From Celoporthe dispersa (taxonomy: Eukaryota > Ascomycota > Sordariomycetes > Diaporthales > Cryphonectriaceae): a stretch of DNA of 64,000 nt. Under the pieces are notes generated by a model. That model searched no databases, was not told where the DNA came from, and worked only from the letters and a program-made list of their open reading frames with translations. A program made the position numbers and the translations under genes. This document shows, one piece after another, positions 11,880-22,053 of this stretch. The DNA is taken from positions 620,001-684,000 of the forward strand of contig WAID01000007.1 in the NCBI GenBank assembly GCA_016584495.1, written 5' to 3'. The first letter of the stretch is position 1. Each line of letters starts with the position of its first letter.

Positions 11880-13880
11880 TCGTCTGCCAGAGCAATGAGA
11901 AGTTGTTTGCGGCCTTGATCTCCGAGTTGGTATCCTGAGTCAGCCCGAGATCAAACAGCACCGACACATTGTCGACATCACGGGGATAACCTTCGATGTC
12001 GAGGGCGGCTACTAGGACTCTCCTGAGGTCTGGCTCGTGATGGTCATGGAGAAGGCGCAGCATGGGAGTCTCGCGAGATATATCATGACTTTAGAGGGTC
12101 GTAAAACAAGCGACCTATCCGCCAGACTCGACCTCTGCGCCCAAATCGGCTCCGCCATGTCCACGATGCACTCAAACCGTATGATTTCCAGTCTTCATTC
12201 GCTGTCATTTGGATTGATGTCTGACTTGAGACCCACTAGATATCGTTCATGGAGACATCAAGCCTCAGAATGTCTTGGTGTACGAGGATGGCGAGGCACT
12301 GTGCGCAGAAGTTCCTGATTTTAGTTACTCTGGCCTAATCTCAGTAACCTAACTATCTCTTAGTATTCCTTCGCCGGAAAAGGACGACGAGATGAGGGTA
12401 GTACTAAGACACAGCTGGCCCAACGTATGTGTTTTCCTCGGTCTTGAGCCCAAATAAGGTTCTTGCGGCTAAGGAGAGTTTTAGCTGGTGTACCTCTTCT
12501 ATCAGATGTCAATGTTGGACTACCGGGTTCAGATTCACCCTACGAAGTGCCTCAGGAACGAGCCAGGGGGCCATGCGACCAATGTGCGCGGTCGGCCGCT
12601 TTCGAGCTCGCCTTTTGCTATCACCTCGGCTTCGGCCTTCAGTCTGACGTTGCTGAGGCTCAGAGGTGGTTGGACAGATCGCATGCCAGTCCTGCCGAGC
12701 TAAGCCAACGAGTCGAGATCCTCAAGAGCCTTACAATACAGGATATCGAGATTACAAGCCATGCAGTATCCGGAAACAGGGGGCTTTTCAACGTCAACCT
12801 GCAGGCAAGTTACGGAAATGAGAACCTGAGGTCGGCCGAAGCTCATGTAGCTCGAGAGATCCACGACCTGGAGGAACGACTGGGAGCTCATCACTAGCTG
12901 CTGTTTGAACTCAATTTCGAGCTTATCGGACTTCTCTCGGCCCAGCATAAATACAAAGAGGTGTCCAAAAGAGCAGAAGCACTCAGACTGTCCGCGCGAG
13001 AAGGATGTATGGCCTCGTGTCCCCACCACGTCAGGGCGGCGCTGCCCCTTGCCCAGATCTACCAGGAGCAGAACCGCTGGGACGAGGCCGAGAAGTTGGT
13101 ATTGGAGGCAAGGGACGAACTGATTGAGAAGCTTGGCGCGAAGATACAGGCCTGCCAAGCGCTTGCTAGCATTTATGCTGACCGCGGCAAGAATGAAGAA
13201 GCTGAGAGAGAGTTCGCGCATCTTTTCACGACGGTCAAGGAGACCCTTCATGCCGATCACCAGCTCTCATGTGAAGTGACGGCGCGGTACGCCGCCTTCC
13301 TTGAGGCTCAGGGCCAAGTCGCAGAGGTCGGCAAATTGAGGAGCGAACATGTCTAGGAAACAGGTGTACAAGGCAGATTCGCCACACTCGTTGTCGAACA
13401 CAACAGAGGCCGCGATGCCAGGCTACAGGGTAACCCGGTTCTGGCGGAAGATATCCTGCTTAAGGTGAAGCAGGATGCAGAGATCCTTGCAGAGACTGAA
13501 GGGCCACTCTCCGACAACTTCGCACGGGCTGCAATGATGGCCACATGGAGTCTGGCTCTGGCAATTCGTAACCAGAAGCGCTTTGTCGAGGCCGAGGCGC
13601 TACAGAAGGACCTGAAGGCGAAGGTTGAGACGGTTCTTGTTCCGCTCGACCGGGAGACCCTCAATGTGACGTTTGATCTCGCCCGCACTCGAGCTCCAGA
13701 CTCAGCCCAGAGCACCTGAGAACGGAGGCGAAGACAAAGGCGCGGACGAGGACGAGGACCTTTGGAGGGCTATCGCAATGTCTTTGGAAACGGAAGGAGA
13801 GCAGCGGACTCCCGGGACGGTTGATCAGATATCTCTGAGCACAAAAAGCAACGATAGTCAGGCGACTCACGTTTAACCTT
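11880..13880 (+). pseudogene. Decayed protein kinase with Sel1/TPR-like C-terminal region
   Basis: Fragments in different frames line up as one protein. The kinase part has a VMVMEKAQHGSLARYI hinge-like segment, a 61 bp intron (12179-12239, GTATGA..CTAG, CTGAC branch site) and then IVHGDIKPQNVLVYEDGE, the catalytic loop of a fungal Ser/Thr kinase. Most of the C-lobe is missing. The sequence resumes near 12490 with a YRVQIHPTKCLRN segment, then after a frameshift RGPCDQCARSAAFELAFCYH and LGFGLQSDVAEAQRWL, a Sel1-like repeat. TPR-like helices follow (AALPLAQIYQEQNRWDEAEK; RNQKRFVEAEALQKDL). In-frame stops fall at about 12895 (TAG), 13354 (TAG) and 13717 (TGA). Several independent lesions and the missing lobe mark a true pseudogene. 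Its 3' end faces the HeLo-like pseudogene at 14164-15654. Confidence 0.8.
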
Positions 13881-15333
13881 TGGTCTAGTCTAGCTATAAC
13901 AACCAGGCGCATCAAGCACTACATTTCTTTCTCGGCCTGAAGTATTGTATTTGTTTTCAAAGGAGCGAGTATTTGTTATGATTTCTGTGACCTCCTGTTC
14001 CTGATCAGACGAGGCTCACTTTTGCGCAATCTACCGTTTTAATTGCTATTTCTGTCTCCCCCGTCGATAGACTAATTAGTCTGCGCACATTTATATGAAT
14101 TGTCCAAACAACTATATCACGTGTCCACCGCTTCGTTCAGAATAGGGGGGTGTCCTAATGATTTTAAGACAAAGCATTCACCATCTCATAAAGCGGATCC
14201 AATACGTGTTCAACGAAAGCACCCTCTGTGACAATCTCGCGCCCATCGGATCCAAGACACCAAGAAATGATGCGCTGGTATTTCTCTCCAGTTCTCGAGC
14301 CCAGGGCCGGAACAGCTCCCAGTAGCTCTTTGGCCCAACCCGACGGATCGTCTTCGTCCAACTCCTCGACGGCTTCGGAAAGAGGTTCCCACCAGCCAAT
14401 CTCTAGAAGCACAACACCTAAGCTATACACCTCGTATGTCTTGGTGAATCGTAGGCCATTACCCCCGGGAAGCCGGTCAGGGTGCTGAAAGATGTCAAAG
14501 TCCCAGATAGACCTCGCTTCCTCCTCGGCTTCTCTGACCGCTCCCTCCTTGGACGTTCTGCCATCGACACCGCCTATCAGGTCAAAGCCCATCAGGTACG
14601 AGTCGCCGAGGGACGAGGACAGGGTGGAATCGGGGCGTTGGAGCGCTACGATGCTGGAGGAGGTGATGTTCTTGTGGACGAACCCAGCCGCGTGCAGGAA
14701 GAAATACGGCCTCGGCAAGCTTCAGAGCAAGCTTGAAGCGCTGGTTGAGAGTGGCCTCGGACTCAGGAAACCTGTCCGCCTTGATGAAATCCTCCAGCGT
14801 TATCATAGACACGATGGTGAATGGCGATGCCTGCGTGAAGACAAACTGCGCTGTATCCGCGTGGTAGAAGAAGGATTGCATCTGGAGGAGTCACATGTCG
14901 GCAGCTGGGTCCAAGCAGTTGAGTGCAGCGGCTAACACGCCCATCTCGTACTCGAGCGTGTCAAAAAGGGACTTCCGGGCCTCATGCCCGATGAGACCCT
15001 CCGGCTGGCCAAGATGAGCTGTTTATCACCCTCTTGCATCGGTAGAAAGCAGAAGTCGCTCAGGCTGCTGATTCTAGCAGCAAGCTCTTGTGGATCTTTC
15101 AGCCTCATCCCCGTGGCCCGCCTCTCTTTGCTGTCCGAGGCGAGGTCAACAAACCCCCGAAGCCTGTTGTTAGATCTGACGACCGTGGGGGCCTCAGCTT
15201 CGCAGGCTGCAGGAATCATGGTCCTAAGCTCTGGCGGGAGGCCCAGGACGCGTATGTCAAACCGCTGCGTCCAGGTATAAACCTCCTGCTCCATGTCTTT
15301 GAAATCAGCCTGCCGCGCTATCCACATGCTGCG

Positions 15334-15347
15334 GTTGACGGTTGACG
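15334..15347. repeat. 7 bp tandem duplication that breaks a reading frame
   Basis: GTTGACG occurs twice in direct succession. Counting only one copy leaves the flanking reading frame of the HeLo-like/pseudokinase pseudogene continuous, so the duplication is the frameshifting event. Confidence 0.85.
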
Positions 15348-15534
15348 ACGCTGTGCAGGAAACCTTTCCGCTTGATTTGGTAGAGATTCCGCTGCACCTT
15401 GCCAACGAGGCTGTCGAGGTATACGGCCATCTATTCGAGCAGGGCCGCATCGTCCGCCGATAGCTGCTGGTTCGCGTTCTGAGCTTGTCTCTTCTCGAAG
15501 TAGTCTCGGATCGCCTTCAGTACCCGGAGATCCC

Positions 15535-15556
15535 ATTCGAAGCGCATTCGAAGCGC
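15535..15556. repeat. 11 bp tandem duplication that breaks a reading frame
   Basis: ATTCGAAGCGC occurs twice in direct succession, near codon 40 of the HeLo-like/pseudokinase pseudogene. The frame upstream and the frame downstream agree if only one unit is counted. Confidence 0.85.
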
Positions 15557-15654
15557 GTTTTCAGCGCTTTCGAGTCATCCGAGTAAGCGGCACAGGCCTC
15601 GACGAAGTCAAGAATTAAGATGCCGGCCGTTATAGCCGTTGCGAATATGTCCAT

Positions 15655-16186
15655 GGTGTAGATGCGGAGGGGGCGAGAGGGACTTGTGTGGTGTTCGTCT
15701 TCGAAGTGCGCAGCTGAAGCTTAGGGTTGATTATAAAGTGAGGCCAAAGCCGTCATCTCCTACATGTCTTTTTGACGTACTGCCTGCTAAGAGCACTAAT
15801 ACTACGACCCGCCCAATATGCAGGTCACCAAATAGGTTCCACGGAACAAGCAGGGACAGACGCCAGGTTCTTATATAACTAAGGATAACAGTCATAAATG
15901 AGGGAGGATCGCTAGAATTAGCAGCGAATTCAATGATTGGACTCGAGATACATCGATCACAGGAGCGAAAAAAATCATGTCTTGGCTGTTCAACAAAACG
16001 GGCTACCCTCCTCTGGCCTTGTGAATACCTCGTCCTCGTCCTCGTCCTCGTTTATATCATTATAACTCTCAGGACCAAGACATGCTCTAGTATATATTCA
16101 GAACGTCTCTATCCAGCGTGCCACCACTGATAATCCAAACCCAAGCTCGTCTGTCCTCTTCTGCAATCACATGTATACTGCATGGC
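15655..16186. other. Intergenic, nothing coding seen
   Basis: Upstream region of the HeLo-like pseudogene and 3' flank of the copper transporter. It contains a short CCTCGT tandem repeat near 16028-16052. Confidence 0.6.
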
Positions 16187-17153
16187 CTAGCCGCAGCAGA
16201 CAGTGGCTTCCTGAGCAGCACTGGTTGCTCCCGAGGACCTGCAAGAAATGATGAATAAGTTTCTGATCAGCTTATGATGGAGAGCAGAATATGTCATTCC
16301 CTGAACTAACCTCTCTCCGATCATCTCCCACTGGAAACACAAAGGCACCGAGGTAAGCACCGATAAAGATGCAGATGATGATGTAGCCGTTGTAGTACAT
16401 GGCGAGTCTAAGAAAAAGAAAAGAAAAAAGGGGGTAAGCAAGATAAATCCTCCCAGATGCGGTCAGGACACATGCTCGAGAGGCTGGGAGCATGACGGTA
16501 TCCGAGGCAGCAGGGTTATCATACAGCATGACAAAGTAAGCCACGGCGAACTGCAGCATGTGCAAGAGGGCTCGAACCCCCTGCTCGGCAATAGTCGGCC
16601 GGAAGCCTCGCGGCTCGACCGCGCTGCTGCTGCACCGGGGCAGCGGGCTCGCACTCGAGCTCGGCGAGGGCTGGTGGTGCGCAGGCTTGTTGTCGGGGCT
16701 GCTCGCCGGGTGGTCGGCAGGCGCAGCAAGCTGCGGCACGGCGGCCCTCTTGCGCACGAGGTGGCGGTCGTACTCCTTCGTCAGGCGGCGCAGGAGCTCG
16801 AGGGCCATGACCAGGAGGATGACGCCGATGCAGGAGCCTGCGAACATGCCGCGGGACGTGACATGCCACGTGCTGGAGATGAAGCAGGCGTCTATGGTGT
16901 ACCAGTTCCATAGCATCTGGTTTGTCCATGTTCGAGTATGATGTGGTTAGGAAGCTGCTGGCACAGCGCCCTTGCTTTGGACGGCGAGAGAAGAACCATT
17001 TCAAGAGAGGAGGTTTTCAACTGTTGCAGTGCTTACTGATATCTGGCAGTCGCTGCTGCCCATGTCCATGTCCATGCTGCTCGTTGTCGACGCCGACGCG
17101 GCTGTGCTGGCTGCTGTCATTGTCATGGACATGCTCGTTGTTCCCATGTCCAT
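16187..17153 (-). CDS. Ctr-type copper transporter
   Basis: High-affinity Cu(I) uptake channel of the Ctr family, working as a trimer in plasma or vacuolar membrane. Exons: 17037-17153, 16525-16916, 16311-16407 and probably 16187-16210, about 209 residues. The N-terminus is Met-rich (MDMG, SMSMTMT, MDMDMGSS), as expected for copper-binding Mets motifs. TM1 follows MLWNWYTIDACFI, TM2 is LLHMLQFAVAYFVMLLAMYY with the M-x3-M motif of the pore, and TM3 has YNGYIIICIFIGAYLG, containing the GxxxG packing motif. The 16408-16524 intron (GTATGA..CTTAG) joins exactly within YFVML/LAMYY. The last splice is uncertain: acceptor CTCAG at 16211 gives the usual fungal ending EATVCCG, whereas the stronger-looking TTGCAG at 16239-16241 gives another C-terminus. 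Divergent from the ferric reductase at 17896. Confidence 0.88.
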
Positions 17154-17895
17154 ATTGAACGCTTGTTGTGTGTCTTTTTTTGACGACCTTCTTCGTTCTT
17201 CAATGTCAGTGATGACATCAAGGGAGAGTCTTGTATTGGTTCGTCTTTCAAAGGGAAGACTAAGTAGAAATCGGAAGCCTTTAATGTAATGTATGAAAAC
17301 TGATTACCTATGCTCCTCCTCCTTTGCATACAACCCATTACCGAAGGCGCGCTAAGGTGCGCAGGTTTGAGCAAGTTATTATCTTGTTTCCATTTCCTCG
17401 CCATCCTATTCGTCGCCCACACCCCTTCTCATTCCTTCTAGCATGCATACACTTCGTCTCCGGTGTCTGAAAGTGGAACCAGTATATTTCTCGGCGTATT
17501 GGATCGTACGAGTCCGTGAGAACATTCGCAAATGAGTAGGAGCAGAGGGTAACATAAGTCCTGCATGCAGGTGGATGCAGGGCTGCGTTGTTCGTGGCGT
17601 GGTGTGCCTCGACCGAGGAAAGAAAAGAAAACATGCTCATGTTCGCTCGTTCACTGGCACCCAACTGATTAGCCTGCAGGCCAGTCAACCCAGCCAGCCG
17701 GCACAGAAGCACTTCTTGATTTCCCCGTAAGGAAGTAGACATGCGGAGGCATGCTTGACCGGATGAGCTCAGGTGAGATAAGAGTTGAGGAGGGTCTGCT
17801 CATGGCTTCTGTCAAGCCCGCATGCAATAGACTCTGATCTCCTCCGTAAACCATTTGCATTCGATAGCTCACAGGTCACCAACAGGCTGCCCAAG
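17154..17895. promoter_or_regulatory. Shared divergent promoter region between Ctr and Fre
   Basis: 742 bp separate the two start codons, which face outward, so copper transporter and ferric reductase probably share control elements. I looked for GATA-type (HGATAR clusters) and Mac1/Cuf1-type copper boxes and saw no unambiguous match. Co-regulation is inferred from arrangement and known biology, not from a recognised site. Confidence 0.45.
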
Positions 17896-20003
17896 ATGAA
17901 GTTGGCATTAACCACCCGGCTGGCCACTCTGGTCCTCATCAGGCCTGTCGCTGCATCGCTCGTTGGGTACGGCAGCTATCCGTACGATCCTCTCTGTGCC
18001 ATGACATGCCTCCGGTCCTTCACGTCCCTGATGCTGAACTGCACCGCCATGTCCGGCACCAACATGATGACCATGTCGACGCCCCCCCTGTGCTACGCCG
18101 AAAGCACGCCGTTCCTGACCTCGGTGGCCTGGTGCATGAGCGACAAGTGCGCCGCGCTCGACGTTGCAACATCGGCGCTCGAGAGCTTCTGGGAGGCTCA
18201 GATCACCAGCGACCCGCACCGCATCGTCCAGGCCAAGTGGACCTACTCGGAGGCGCTGGCCAGCGTGGAGCCGCGGCCGCCTGCGTATACACTGAATCCG
18301 TCAGACACAACACTCAACGTCACCTCGGTGGTGGCGCCGACGACTTACCAAGGTCAATGGAACGCTCTGTCGGCCGTCTACCGCGAGACCATCTTGGAGT
18401 CAAAGTTCAGGTGAGGTAGCCTCCTCGTGCGGGGAGATGACACCTCTGCTGACCCCTTCTGTTGTGCCTCGCAGCATCGCCATCGTGGTGGTCTCCCTCG
18501 GCCTGCCTATTGCGCTGACCTGGCTGGGCTGCCTGCCCTTCTCGTCCACGGCCCTCGACAGGCTCAAGCCATACCTGGTCTACCCGAGCACGATAGGCAG
18601 CTACTCCGTCCGCCCTCTCCCCTTCTTCCTCGGCAACGCGCCAACAGCCGGCCAGGGTCTCTACATCGCCGTCTTCCTCATCATGAACCTCCTGTTCTGC
18701 ACGGTGGACTATAGGTCCAAGCAGCCCAGCGCATGGTTCTCGACGCAGTGGCGCGAGATCAGCGCCTACGTGCTCTACCGCACGGGCACCTTCGCCTTCG
18801 TCCTGGCCCCGGTCCTGTTCCTGTTCTCGTCTCGGAACAACATCCTCCTCTGGATCACAGACTGGCCTCACTCGACCTATCTCCTCCTCCACCGCTGGGT
18901 CGGGCGCGTGTTTATGCTCTACGCCGTGGTCCACTCCATCATCGGCCTGCAGATCTACGCAGCATACGCAGACACGGAATGGTGGGTCTGGGGCGCCGTG
19001 GCCACGCTCGCCAGCGTCATCCTGGTGCTGGGCAGCAGCCTGTACGTGCGCAGACGCCAGTACGAGCTCTTCCTAGCAGCCCACGTCGTGCTATCCGTGC
19101 TCGTCGTCGTCGGGTGCTGGTACCACCTCGTGCTGTGGTACGACTCCGAGGCCATGTACTTCCCCTACATGTGGGGATACGAGGACTGGCTGTACTTTGC
19201 CATAGCCGTGTGGTTCGCAGACAGGCTCGCGCGCATCGGGCGCATCCTGAAGAACGGTGCGCGGCGCGCCAGAGTGACGGAGCTGGAGAGCGGCTACGTG
19301 CGCGTGGACATGCCACAGGTGCGGTGGGGTTGGGCGCCTGGCAGGCATGTATACGTACATTTCCCGACGCTCCAGAATCCCCTGCGGGCCTGGGAGAACC
19401 ACCCGTTCTCGGTGCTGCCCACCTCGATCCTCTCAGAGCACGAGGACTGCCCAGGCAGCAAGGACCTTGAAGGAGCAGGAGGAGCAGCAGGATGCCGTCC
19501 GGTACCTGCGAGCCAACCTTCGAACGGCGTGACGCTCTTCATCAAAAAGATCGGCAGGGCTGACCAGGCACCTACGGGCGCACAACAACCTGCTCACCTT
19601 ACTAGACGGACCGTATCCGAACAATCCAACCAGCCAGATTCTGCGCTGCGATCGCGTCCTGCTCGTCGGCGGCGGTATCGGCATCACCAGCCTGCTCCCC
19701 TGGGCACACAGCCACTGGAATGTCAAGCTGGCCTGGAGCGTAAAGGCGTCGGGCAGAGCTCTGGTGGAAGCGCTTCAGGTTCCCTTGGACCGTATTGCCG
19801 AGACGAGCGTGCAGGTCGGGACCAGGCTCCAGGTCGGCGAGCTGATCCAGCAGGAGGCAGCCGCTGGCTGGGGCCGTGTTGGGGTCGTGGTATCGGGGCC
19901 CGGCGGCCTGTGCGATGATGTGCGGGCTGCTGTAGCCCACATAGGGAGGAGCAAGGAGAGCAAAGCGGTCTTTGAGCTCGAGGTAGATGCGTATTCGTGG
20001 TGA
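17896..20003 (+). CDS. Ferric/cupric reductase transmembrane component (FRE family), with one frameshift
   Basis: Plasma-membrane flavocytochrome that reduces extracellular Fe(III)/Cu(II) with NADPH for uptake. Exons 17896-18410 and 18475-20003; 64 bp intron, GTGAGG..CGCAG, TGCTGAC branch site. It has a signal peptide (MKLALTTRLATLVL), a luminal Cys-bearing segment and multiple TM helices. The heme histidines lie in LLLHRWVGRVFMLYAVVHSI and FLAAHVVLSVLVVVGCWYH. The FAD motif is HPFSVLPTS and the NADPH site is VLLVGGGIGITSLLPW. It ends FELEVDAYSW, typical of the family. At about 19543-19551 the frame shifts by one base just after VTLFIKK; downstream sequence (GLTRHLRAHNN onward) is conserved in the next frame. 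This is either one inserted base in the assembly or a recent loss of the NADPH-binding half. Divergent partner of the Ctr copper transporter. Confidence 0.87.
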
Positions 20004-20387
20004 GGGAGAGGCTGCAGGATGCGCACAGCTGGTCTTACATCACCGCCCAGCAACTCGCACCAACAACAATGATGATTGAGCGCACCAATAGCCCGTGATT
20101 ACTCTAGCTTGAGCCTACAAACTCGTTCAGTTTCTCCTCGTCATACACCTCCGCCTCGACCAGCTTCGACTAAGCTTGCACGCCCTATCAATCAGCATAT
20201 GATCGAAAGCGAGCCTCAGGAGGTCGGGCAGCTGTTCACGCAAGAAATCATCCTATCCAGTATTACTTTTGTAAAGTGTAGGCAGAGCAGGAACTCCGGA
20301 TATCCTCCAAGGATTATCTGGCTTCCTCCATCTACAATATGATCATCAAACAGTCAGCAGTCCAGACACTATAAGCATACTTCAGCC
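20004..20387. other. Intergenic, nothing coding seen
   Basis: 3' flanks of the converging Fre gene and the Cys-rich protein gene. No supported feature. Confidence 0.6.
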
Positions 20388-21003
20388 TTATGTTTTCCTG
20401 CTTTGAAACTAGAAGTATTGATATCTCTCAGCACAAAGAACCAAAGGAGGGGCAAGAGAGAGAAGGACCCAAGAAGAGGAAAACCCTGGAACAGAGCACG
20501 ACAGCGACGAGACGTACCGATGCACTTGATACCCCAGACGAACAGCAGCAGCCGCCCTTGCTGCTGAAACAACCCCCCCCCCGGCTCTCCGAGAAGCAGC
20601 ATCCCCCTGTGTTGCTGAAATAACAGCCTCCATGGTCGCTAAAACAGCACCCGGGTTGGCCGTATTTATCGTCATCGTCATGGGGGCTGAGGGAGGTAGT
20701 CATTTCCGGCTGGGAGGTATAGGGACGAAGCGGGGTGCTTTGGCCGGGCGGGCTGTAGGGCGAGGGCCTCGGTTGCTGCTGGCCTAGGTCGTGCATAGAT
20801 ATCCTCGGAAACGACGAGGCGCCGCTGGAGGACGACTGCTGGGGCGTTGCTATACCAGCTGTGTTTGTCCGCGGGCTGGTGCTTGCAGTGTACGGCGGCG
20901 GGGCGTCGAGCTCGTCCAGGATCGACGGTGTGGTCTGGTGGTGGTCGCCGAACGACGGCGGGGAGCCCGAGCGGACTTGCGGCGCGAGAGGGTCTTCCTT
21001 CAT
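20388..21003 (-). CDS. Small Pro/Ser-rich protein with a Cys-rich GGCCFS repeat tail
   Basis: Function not recognised. Model: exon 20518-21003 (MKEDPLAPQ start) and a seven-codon exon 20388-20408, with an intron at 20409-20517 (GTACGT..TTCTAG), giving 168 residues. The first ~110 residues are rich in Pro, Ser, Thr and Gln and look disordered. The tail has four to five near-repeats of G-G-C-C-F-S type (GCCFSDHGGCYFS, GGCCFSES, GGGCFSSKGGCCC). Closely spaced cysteines like these could be palmitoylated and anchor the protein to membranes, as proposed for Cys-rich CYSTM-like tails, or could bind metal; the neighbouring Ctr/Fre pair makes the second idea worth testing. The terminal splice is inferred; without it the frame runs on into unlike sequence. 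Confidence 0.6.
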
Positions 21004-21500
21004 TTTCAGATAGTCCTTGGAAGTGTGTAAATGGCTTCCAAAAGAAAAATGATTCGCGTTATAGGAAAGGGGGAAATGCTATAGCAGCATAAACTATCAG
21101 TCTCTGCTAGAATATCAGAGGAGACTTCTAAGGGAATGGATAATAGACTGAATATTAAACAGGCTGATTTAGATCCTGGCCAGGTTTTTTTTTGAAAGAA
21201 AAACTAGAGGGAGCAGCACTACGTGTGGCCTTGATGTTTAGACGTAGAAAAAATGTGTCTTATAAGAGTTGATACGCAACTTCTGAGTAGCAAGAAAGAT
21301 GGATGTTGTGCAAAGGATGGGGTGTCAGCTCGCATTCAATCATGATGCCTAACGATGAGGGCATCGACTACTTGTTGACATCCCCCATACGCTGGGTTCT
21401 GCGCCTGGCTGTTGGCTGAGGCAGCCTGGGTGTGAAAAAGACTTCGTGAGCTTGATGGGCTGGGCTAGCTGGAAGAGGCGAGGAGCATTCTGAGAGGCTG

Positions 21501-21721
21501 CATGGCATATGAATTATGAAGGGGCCGAAAACGTAATTCTGGGGGCTCTGCCAAGGGTTTCGGACCGCCCAGCCTGCCTCGCCGGATTTAATCTACCTCT
21601 CTGCTCACGCCACTTGTAAAACCATTCACCGGGCAGCGGTGTAGTTGCATAGTCCTGGTGGCTTTTACGTTGGTCATCCGGTTCACGGCTCTGTTCTAAC
21701 AATAATCTGGTGATTGGGAAC
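21501..21721. repeat. Dispersed repeat, copy 1 (SINE-like candidate)
   Basis: About 220 bp closely matching 26549-26779, starting CATGGCATATGAATTATG and ending near AATAATCTGGTGATTGGG. On the minus strand it carries GGTCCGAAACC, a one-base variant of a Pol III B box, about 45 bp downstream of a TGGCGTGAGCAG segment that loosely resembles an A box. No flanking target-site duplication was recognised by eye. Confidence 0.7.
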
Positions 21722-21724
21722 TCC

Positions 21725-22053
21725 TGCTCGGGAGACTCTACCGCTTCAACAAACACAGCACGGTCCCCCAGCAGCTCTGCACTGGCGCCGGAAGAGAATA
21801 GGAGGAGTCGCGTCGCAGGAGCACTGGAAAGCCCACAGCAACTTGCAAGGGCTCTGTTTGTACGAATCCGTAGCCGATCATTCTTGACCATCCGTACGTC
21901 GAATGCTCCTTGTACGGGTTCAACCTGCCCGGCGAGAGGGCAGGATTTGTTCACGATGAGATTCTTGGCTTTCAAGTCGCCATGATTCACCACGAACCAT
22001 TCGTCCCATTTGGGCTCGGGAAGTTGAAAGATGCGACCTCTTGGATACGTCAC
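21725..22053 (-). pseudogene. Relic of an aminoglycoside-phosphotransferase-like gene
   Basis: A fragment includes WDEWFVVNHGDLKAKNLIVN, which matches the catalytic HGDLxxxN core of the APH/choline-kinase-like fold common in fungal accessory genomes. The lines after it no longer resemble the fold, and the frame runs straight into repeat copy 1 at 21721. No N-terminal lobe is found upstream (22054-22400). I read this as a remnant truncated at or near the repeat insertion; substrate unknown. Confidence 0.5.

Larger units (their letters stand above)
14164..15654 (-). pseudogene. Decayed HeLo-like N-terminal domain plus pseudokinase
   Basis: Starts with ATG at 15654 (MDIFATAITAGILILDF), a helical N-terminus resembling the HeLo/HeLo-like domains of fungal cell-death proteins; this assignment is tentative. 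The C-terminal half is a kinase-like fold with GFVHKNITSSSIV in place of a canonical HRD loop, then YEVYSLGVVLLEIGWWEPL, so the intact ancestor was probably a pseudokinase. Visible lesions are an 11 bp tandem duplication (15535-15556), an in-frame TAG (15431-15433), a 7 bp tandem duplication (15334-15347), a frame change near 14997-15010, an in-frame TGA (14891-14893) and an extra T in the run near 14702-14704. The reading frame is coherent on each side of every lesion, which suggests recent decay. HeLo proteins permeabilise membranes in known fungal systems; nothing functional is expected from this copy. Confidence 0.72.

Noticed and set aside
15427..15437. In-frame TAG as proof of RIP (C-to-T) mutation in the HeLo-like pseudogene
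   Set aside because: Only a few stops are compatible with C-to-T change, and the surrounding sequence is not A+T-skewed; tandem duplications and indels dominate instead.
16560..16590. GGCTCGAACCCCC string resembling a tRNA T-loop complement
   Set aside because: It lies inside a coding exon of the copper transporter with no clover-leaf partners.
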